DNA of 64,000 nucleotides from the NCBI RefSeq assembly GCF_032362555.1, contig NC_083534.1, positions 586,001 through 650,000 on the forward strand, written 5' to 3'. A program made the position numbers and the translations under genes. The DNA comes from Amyelois transitella (lineage: Eukaryota; Arthropoda; Insecta; Lepidoptera; Pyralidae). Of this stretch, positions 57,669 to 64,000 are shown piece after piece. Position 1 is the stretch's first letter, and each line of letters begins with the position of its first letter. The notes under the pieces were generated by a model. The model was not told the origin of the DNA. It made no database searches and was given only the letters and a program-made list of their open reading frames with translations.

Positions 57669-60600
57669 ATGTATGCCAAGGGCAAAGGCTCTACGGTGCC
57701 TTCGGACGCTCAGGCTCGCGAAAAGTTGGCGCTATATGTGTACGAGTACCTGCTTCATGTCGGCGCAACGAAAGCGGCACAGACTTTTCTCTCAGAAATT
57801 CGATGGGAGAAGAACATAACGCTCGGAGAGCCACCTGGGTTCTTACACTCGTGGTGGTGCGTGTTTTGGGACCTATACTGCGCGGCTCCGGAGAGGCGGG
57901 ACACGTGCGAACATTCGTCAGAAGCTAAGGCTTTCCATGATTATGGATTCGTCAACTCAGGATACAACGGAATCGGTCACAACGCCGGCCCGGCGCCGCC
58001 TAACGACGGTGAGTACCATAAATTCGTATTGCAACTTGAAAATTCGTGTATGTTTAACAAATTCATGTTTTTAGGCCACATTATGTCTTATCTCTTTGCT
58101 CAAACAAAAGTACTGTTAAAACTGTTACAAAAGCGTGTAAAATGCGGTCATAGTAACAATATTCAAGATAGTTTTCACTGCTTCTTATTTTAGCTAGGTT
58201 ATAAAAACATTTTAAGAACTTGTATACTATGTCTATGCTCAGACAAATAGATATCTGTGATTTTGTATATTTAGGCCAAACAACAGTTATAAAATGCTTT
58301 TCTTTGATACAACTGCCATATTTAAAGAATCTATATTTTGAAAAAGGAACCATGTTGAATAGCCGTGCAGACATAAATTAGCAACTTTTTTTTAAAGAGT
58401 AGGTATAGGTTAAGATATTTCTCTTATCAACATCCCTGCATTCTTATTTGGTTATCCTCAATCATAAAAAACCCTCATGCATCAGTTAAGGTACTCTTGA
58501 CCTGACCTGTTAAAAAGTTAACATACAGGTTAAAATCATAACCCTCCTTTTTGCTAAGTCGGTAGTCAGGTACAAACATACATACATACATATAATCACG
58601 TCTATATCCCTTGCGGGGTAGACAGAGCCAACAGTCCTGAGCGGACTGATAGGCCACGTTCAGCTATTTGGCTTTAAGATAGAATTGAGATTTGAATAGT
58701 GACAAGTTGCTAGCCTATCGCCTAAAAAAAAGAATCTCAAGTTTGTAAGCCTATCCCTTAGTCGCCTTTTACGACATCCATGGGAAAGAGATGGAGTGGT
58801 CCTATTCTTTTTTGTATTGGTGCCGGGAACCACACGGCACAGTCAGGTAACTAGCAAAAATAAAAAATCACAACTCGTGATTCTTCTTCTCCAGCCCTGC
58901 CCGTGTGAAAAATGACTGCTGTCCCGTTTCACATATCACATACATATATATAAAACACACCTGTCTGTCTGGAGAACGGCATAATACTTTTCATCTCGGC
59001 AAAAACTAGTTCACATAGGATTTTTAAAAAACCTGTATTCTTTTGTTGGTGGTGCAATTTTTTTATTTATTTAAACTTTATTGCACCTAAAATAATGTAC
59101 AATACGTGGACTTAATGCTATATGGCCAATTATAACAACTTCGCGCGGTCTTATCTGTTGTTGGTGGTGTTAAATTAGCTTAGCCAAACCTGTACCTTGA
59201 AGATGGCGCTAAATTCGCGCGGGCGGAGCCGCGGGTACAAGCTAGTATATGAGTATAAATATAACAATCGTTTCAGGCATGGGTGGCGGCGGTATACCTC
59301 CAGGATTCTTCCCCAACTCACCGCTGCGACCCTCGCCGCCCGCGCCGCACCCAGGGTCCCAGCCGTCGCCGCACGGGCCCCAGCCGCAGCTGATGGGTGC
59401 TGGGCAGCCGTTCATAGGGCCCTGGTACTCCGGTGGCGGGCCAAGGGGCGCCGTTAGGATGGGGATGGGGAACGATTTTAATGGGCCTCCAGGTATGTGG
59501 AATATTTTGATTGAAAAGGAAGATATTTGACGGCCTCTGTAGCACAGCGGTAGTACGCTTGTCTGTGACATCTGAGGTCCCGGGTTTGAATCCCGGCCAG
59601 GGCATGATGAGAAAAGAACTTTTTCTGATTGGTCTGGGTCTTGAATGTTTTTCTTATATAAGTATTTATTATAAAATATAGTATTGTTGAGAAAGTATCT
59701 CCTAACACAAGTCTCGAACTTTCTTTGAGGCTAACTCAATCTGTGTAATTTGTCCTGTAATTAATGTTTACTACAACTTCAACTTTTTCTGATTGACCTG
59801 GGTCTTGGATCTTTATCTATATAAGTATCTATTAATTATAAAATGTAGTATTGTTGAGTGCCGTGTGGTTCCCGGCACCATTAGAAAAAGAACCATCTCT
59901 TTCCCGTGGATGTCGTAAAAGGCGACTAAGGGATAGGCTTATAAACTTGGGATTCTACTTTTAGGCGATGGGCTAGCAACCTGTCACTATTTGAATCTCA
60001 ATTCTATCACTAAGCCAAACAGTTGAGCGTGGCCTATCAGTCTTTTCAAGACTGGTGGCTCTGTCTACCCCGTTAGGGATATAGACGTGATCATATGTAT
60101 GTATGTATCATTGAGTTAGTATCTCGTAACAGAAGTTCCTTCGAGGCCAACTCAATCTGTGTAATTTGTCCCATATATATTTATTTATTTAATGTTTGAA
60201 TGTATGATGTTCTGTTGTACTCCAGGTCAAGGCATGATGGGCAACTCGATGGAGCGCGGCGGGGCGGGCGGGCCGGCGCTGCTGGGAGCGGGGCCGCGCA
60301 TGACGCCGCCGCGCCCCGGCTGCGGGCCGATGAGCCCCGGCGCGTACGCGCAGGGCATGCGCGGCCCTCCCCCCCAGGGACCAGGTATTTAGATGATATC
60401 ATTCTATTGTGTCACCAGATGTGAGGTCTAATTGTATATGAATCCATAGAATAACTACATTTTATTAGGACTGGTTTTGCGATATTTATGAGGGCGTGGC
60501 GTTTAGCTATAGACACGAGGTCTGGCAAGCCTGAGGATAGCGAGCTACTTAATTTGGTGAGGGCCAGAGTAGATCAAAGGAGGTCTAAAAAGGAAGATCC

Positions 60601-61764
60601 AGGACGCGCGGTAACTTTTGTGGGGTCCCCGAGAATGGAAACCACGGCGGTACCATCATAATAGAAGGGTGAAGAGATAACGAACAGAAATGGGAGCTTC
60701 ACTCGCGTGCCATAGTTAAGACTCACTAGTCTAAACAATCTTAACTTGGCAATCTTAACCATACTTGAGACTGTTTAAGCATCGCGCGTAGTCAAGATTC
60801 TTTAAAAAGGGGTGGTAGGTTATAAGAGTAACAACAATAAGTACTTACTGTAGCGATGCTAGGGCTGCTAGCTAGGATACGCCGCGCCCTATCTGTGGGG
60901 CCGTGAACCTCACGGAGCAGGTATGTTACAGCTTCATTTAATTTTTTTTTTCTAGAGAAAAGATCAGTGCCCATTGAAAATATTTCTGTCTCCAATTGTG
61001 CAAACATTATATTATTAGCGTGGTGTTTTTTTTTGTTGTTTCTCTAGCAACCAATGTTTCAGTTAGGTTTCTTTATCTCTCTGGCGCTTTTTCTTGCGAC
61101 ATCAATTTATAGTAAAAAAAAAGAAAAGGGTAATAAACTTGGGCTTCCTTTTTATTGCGATGGGCCAGCAATCTATCGCTATCTGTACCTCAATTCCATC
61201 ACTAAGCCGTACAGCTGAATATGGCCTTCCGAGTGTAGTACTCACTGTACCACGTAGACGGCTCGGTTACATACAAACATTACGGACGTGCGCTCGCGCT
61301 CACCGCTCGCACTCAACTGTCATTCGTCCTCACTACCAGTGTGCACGAGACAAAAACAGACGATTACAGAACGCTAAACTCGAGTATTTTCGAGACTTAC
61401 CCTGTGAAGACATGATATATATGTCTAATATACTCGCCTTTTACGACATCCATAGGATGAGATTGAGTGGTCCTATTGTTTTTTATTATTGGTGCCGAGA
61501 ACTACACGGCACAAATATATATATAGATATAAAATATAAATATATATTCATATGTATGTATATTCATACAAGTTTTACAAACAGGTATGCCACCAATGGG
61601 AATGGGGCCGCGCGGCGCTTGGTCAGGGGGAGGAGGGGCCGGCTCCGCGCCCCTCAACTACAGCGGGGGCTCCCCGGGCGCGTACGGGGCCCCGCCGGGC
61701 TCCAACGGCCCCCCGGGTCCCTCTACGCCGATCATGCCCAGCCCACAGGACTCGTCGAATTCCG
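57669..61764 (+). CDS. Ssdp: Sequence-specific single-stranded DNA-binding protein (SSBP/Ssdp), first 4 exons, 3' partial
   Basis: Ssdp/SSBP proteins stabilise the LDB1/Chip-LIM-homeodomain transcription complex. Exons 57669-58008, 59277-59492, 60226-60384, 61585-61764, all phase 1 to phase 1; 298 codons are present and the gene continues past the window. Exon 1 encodes the LisH-containing N-terminus ([21 protein letters not shown], then [21 protein letters not shown]). Exons 2-4 encode the Pro/Gly/Met-rich region with [28 protein letters not shown] and the conserved [14 protein letters not shown]. Exons 2-4 are very GC-rich against AT-rich introns. The C-terminal activation part is not in the window. 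Confidence 0.94.
58575..58840 (-). repeat. SINE-like repeat A, full length, reverse
   Basis: ACATACATACATATAATCACG to GGTGCCGGGAACCACACGG, in Ssdp intron 1. Confidence 0.88.
59050..59130 (-). repeat. truncated LINE 3' end
   Basis: TTTATTTATTTAAACTTTATTG, then CACCTAAAATAATGTACAAT, the reverse of a LINE 3' UTR. Confidence 0.5.
59532..59755 (+). mobile_element. tRNA-derived SINE, full length
   Basis: The tRNA-like head has an A box (GTAGCACAGCGG) and a B box (GGGTTTGAATCCC). The body has TTTTTCTGATTGGTCTGGG and GGCTAACTCAATCTGTGTAA. The acceptor-stem halves do not pair, so it is not a functional tRNA gene. It starts 39 bp after Ssdp exon 2. Confidence 0.82.
59781..60165 (+). mobile_element. 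second tRNA-SINE body split by a full repeat A
   Basis: The SINE body at 59781-59857 (TTTTTCTGATTGACCTGGG) resumes at 60108-60165 (TTGAGTTAGTATCTCGTAAC). Repeat A (+, 59858-60107) lies between, with TTGAG at both ends. Confidence 0.8.
61130..61512. repeat. diverged repeat A fragments
   Basis: A + fragment at about 61130-61240 (AAACTTGGGCTTCC, CAGCTGAATATGGCCTTCC) and a reverse head fragment at about 61436-61512 (CGCCTTTTACGACATCCATAG to GAACTACACGGCAC). Confidence 0.65.
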
Positions 61765-63340
61765 GTAAGTTTCAGTGATTCAGTTTCAGGTGGCGGAATT
61801 CGGTTTCGATACCAGCTTATTGGGTTTTGTTTTTTTTTTCTTAAGACAGGTTTTGTGAATCTAAAAGGTCGTTCGTAAATATCTTATGTAGGCAAATTAA
61901 GGTCATGAGGTCTTCAAAGGTTCTACTTTTAGATTCTGACCCGTTTAAAATGAAATTTACTTAAAAATATACCAACACGAAACAGTATTTAGAAATAGAA
62001 ATTTAATATTTCAATTCATTTTGTAATTAATTGATTCGTTCGATCCAAAATAAATAGTATCTTTATGAATGAATTTATAGTCACGAATCTGTCTTAAGGA
62101 ATCTATAAAAAATTGTACGGCGTGAATTTCCTGCAAAAAAAAAATTGCTTAAAAGAGGTCCTTAACCTAGCTAACAGCGAAGGTAACTTAAAAAACAATA
62201 TCGCACTTTAAAACTCTTATTACAAAACACTTTTGGTCGTACAAAAGTGTTGTTCTATTAACAATATTTAGCAATTTCCAGGTTATAATAACATTTCTAC
62301 ACTAAACCAGGTATTTGACTGTGGCACTATCTTTTTGTAATTTGGTTTTTGAACGTCAAATCTGGTATCGGTACCGAAAATTGGTTTCGAATGATTGGTA
62401 CGAAATATATGAGTTGTATTCACATGACTAAAGTGTTCAATTCACATCACTTAAAAAGGTGTTCTTAATTAAAAAATAATAGATAATTTTTTTTTTTAAT
62501 AATTACTCTCAACGTAAAATCCTATTTTTCAAATTATTTTTTTTAACCTATATTTTGTGCCAATTATTATAAAAATCATAATAATTATGAACAAGTTTCA
62601 AAATTATTATAACAACTTACTCATTAAGACGTTCAGAATCCAGCACCCACGTTACACTTATTATTTTTTAAATTATTTCCTACTGATATATGCTATTGGA
62701 GACATTTACCCTTGAAACGATGTTTATAAAATTGAATTTAAGTCGTTATATAGACGTTCTTTTAATAAATCTGCTTTTTTTATTCACGGTTCATTATAAT
62801 AAGTCTCTGAACGACTCTCGGTTTTCGCTAGTCGGGTTTTGTTGCCGTTACCGTGGGATTAATAAATAATTTCAGAAAGCACTCGTTAGACCACATATGG
62901 AGCCGTCAAACGTTCAAAATTTAAAATTTCCAGACCCGGTTTTGGCTGTGTTTTGTATGTCACTCATTGAAAGAAGAGTTTTATATATATTGCTAGCGTC
63001 GTAACTTTATAATAAGCGAATCATTGCCTCCTCTAGGTAGGACGTAAACGGGAGAAAATAAAAAGTGGGGTCTATATACGATAATTGACAAGATGTCTTA
63101 CTTTCTTTGTCTTTCTAACTTCACTATCAGAATCGTTTATTCATATAATATGGTTTCAATAGGTTTTAACTATCTAGGTACAGTTTGTGTGCCTACAAGT
63201 ATTCCTATCCAAGTGTTTTAATAATGTTTAAAAATGTCTTATTAATGTTTAGTTTTTGCGAAAGTAATGCAAAGTTTGTTTTTTACCTCTTCACACGCGT
63301 TATCTATTGAACCAATCTTATTGGCATTTTGCGTATACAC
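61765..63340. other. Ssdp intron 4, AT-rich, no gene seen
   Basis: About 1.6 kb of low-GC sequence with poly-T/poly-A tracts and no convincing open frame, exon or repeat that I can name. Confidence 0.5.
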
Positions 63341-63344
63341 ATAC

Positions 63345-63730
63345 ATCCATACATATACAAATCACGCCTTTTTTCCGAAGGGATAGGCAGAGACCACATC
63401 TTTCCACTTGCCACGATCCCTGCACACTTCTTTCGCTTCATCCACATTCATAACTCTACTCTTGACCAGACCTTTTGCTAGAACGTATCTGATTTGATCA
63501 AGGTACGTTCGTCTAGGCCTTCCCACACCAACTGTAACACTCCCTTTGTATATTTGCTAAGTCAACCGGTTTTCATTCATCCTCTCGTCATGACCAAACC
63601 ATCTAAGCATTCCATTTTCTATTCCTGCCACTATATCTTCTTTCACATCACAACATTCCTTTATCACGCTGTTTCTTATCCTGTCACTCAATTTTACATC
63701 TATCATACTCCTAAGCGCTCTGATACATAA
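63345..63730 (-). mobile_element. longest LINE-B fragment: ORF2 C-terminus and 3' end
   Basis: Read on the - strand, about 110 codons of a LINE ORF2 C-terminus are recognisable ([55 protein letters not shown]). A stop, GTGATTTG and an ATGTATGG-type tail follow. This identifies the short LINE-B ends elsewhere as one LINE family, probably RTE-like. Confidence 0.75.
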
Positions 63731-64000
63731 TTACGAATCTTTAGAAGGACATAAGTACTCTTTAAAACGTATAGCTACCGTGGTATTTGCGAAAAACCTG
63801 TATTCTTTTGTAGGTGGCGCTAAATTCGCCCAAGCTAAAACCTATTTTAAATAATAGTACCCGATTGACCGAGCTTTGCTCGGTCTACCAGAGATAGCGC
63901 TGATAGTTTCTTAAAACGCGGTTTTTAAAATGTTTATATATCTTGGGAACCGAGCTTTTCTCGAACCTAGGACATCGATACGATAAATCGATTCCTTGAG

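Noticed and set aside
59242..59605. Open frames on the - strand across the GC-rich Ssdp exon
   Set aside because: They are antisense shadows of the Ssdp Pro/Gly-rich exon, which has good splice sites and clear family sequence on the + strand.
59532..59605. Possible tRNA gene
   Set aside because: It has A and B boxes but the acceptor-stem halves do not pair and a SINE body follows, so it is a SINE head.
61094..61768. 224-codon + strand open frame
   Set aside because: It combines repeat A fragments with an out-of-frame reading of Ssdp exon 4.

Overview
This window is animal nuclear DNA, almost certainly from a moth or butterfly. It is AT-rich, has spliced genes with GT-AG introns, and is packed with lepidopteran-style retroposons: a roughly 260 bp SINE-like family with a (TATG)n tail, Helitron-like elements ending in GCTAGT, tRNA-derived SINE copies, LINE 3' ends, and an insect errantivirus with env. 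I cannot name the species.

Layout. (1) About 1-18.3 kb, + strand: the 3' part of a CNNM/unextended-type magnesium transporter gene, 14 exons encoding 775 residues, start outside the window. Its introns hold an intact two-ORF LINE on the - strand (about 3.2-8.5 kb), itself inserted in a Helitron-like element, and two tandem arrays that copy pieces of the gene: exon-like cassettes at 9.1-10.5 kb and copies of a 3' splice site at 12.3-12.86 kb. (2) 18.3-22.06 kb: AT-rich intergenic DNA with old repeats. (3) 22.06-34.5 kb, - strand: complete seven-exon kin17 (387 aa). Its fourth intron carries a full-length Ty3/gypsy element (25,058-31,435) with identical LTRs. (4) 35.3-44.6 kb, - strand: a 5'-truncated LINE whose RT frame is split by a full-length errantivirus (37,072-44,572) with gag, pol, env and identical LTRs. 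(5) 45.2-51.3 kb, - strand: a seven-exon gene for an unrecognised coiled-coil protein of about 283 aa. (6) 53.9-57.2 kb, - strand: RpL32, complete, three exons. (7) 57.7-64 kb, + strand: the first four exons of Ssdp, divergent from RpL32 across about 0.5 kb.

The host genes are housekeeping or developmental and form no evident pathway: ion transport (CNNM), DNA/RNA metabolism (KIN17), ribosome (RpL32), and a transcription cofactor that binds Chip/LDB (Ssdp). The mobile DNA is the more unusual part. Points of interest are nested insertions with clear target-site duplications, a SINE whose 3' end resembles that of a co-resident LINE, a LINE with an unexplained 325-codon open frame between ORF1 and ORF2, a gypsy element with a small upstream ORF predicted to be myristoylated and membrane-anchored, several perfect hairpins consistent with template switching, and three places where a piece containing or adjoining a splice site has been tandemly duplicated in an intron.

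Limits: exon boundaries were placed by eye from reading frame, splice dinucleotides and family resemblance. No alignment or database search was run. Repeat-family names are descriptive, and approximate repeat ends may be off by tens of bases.
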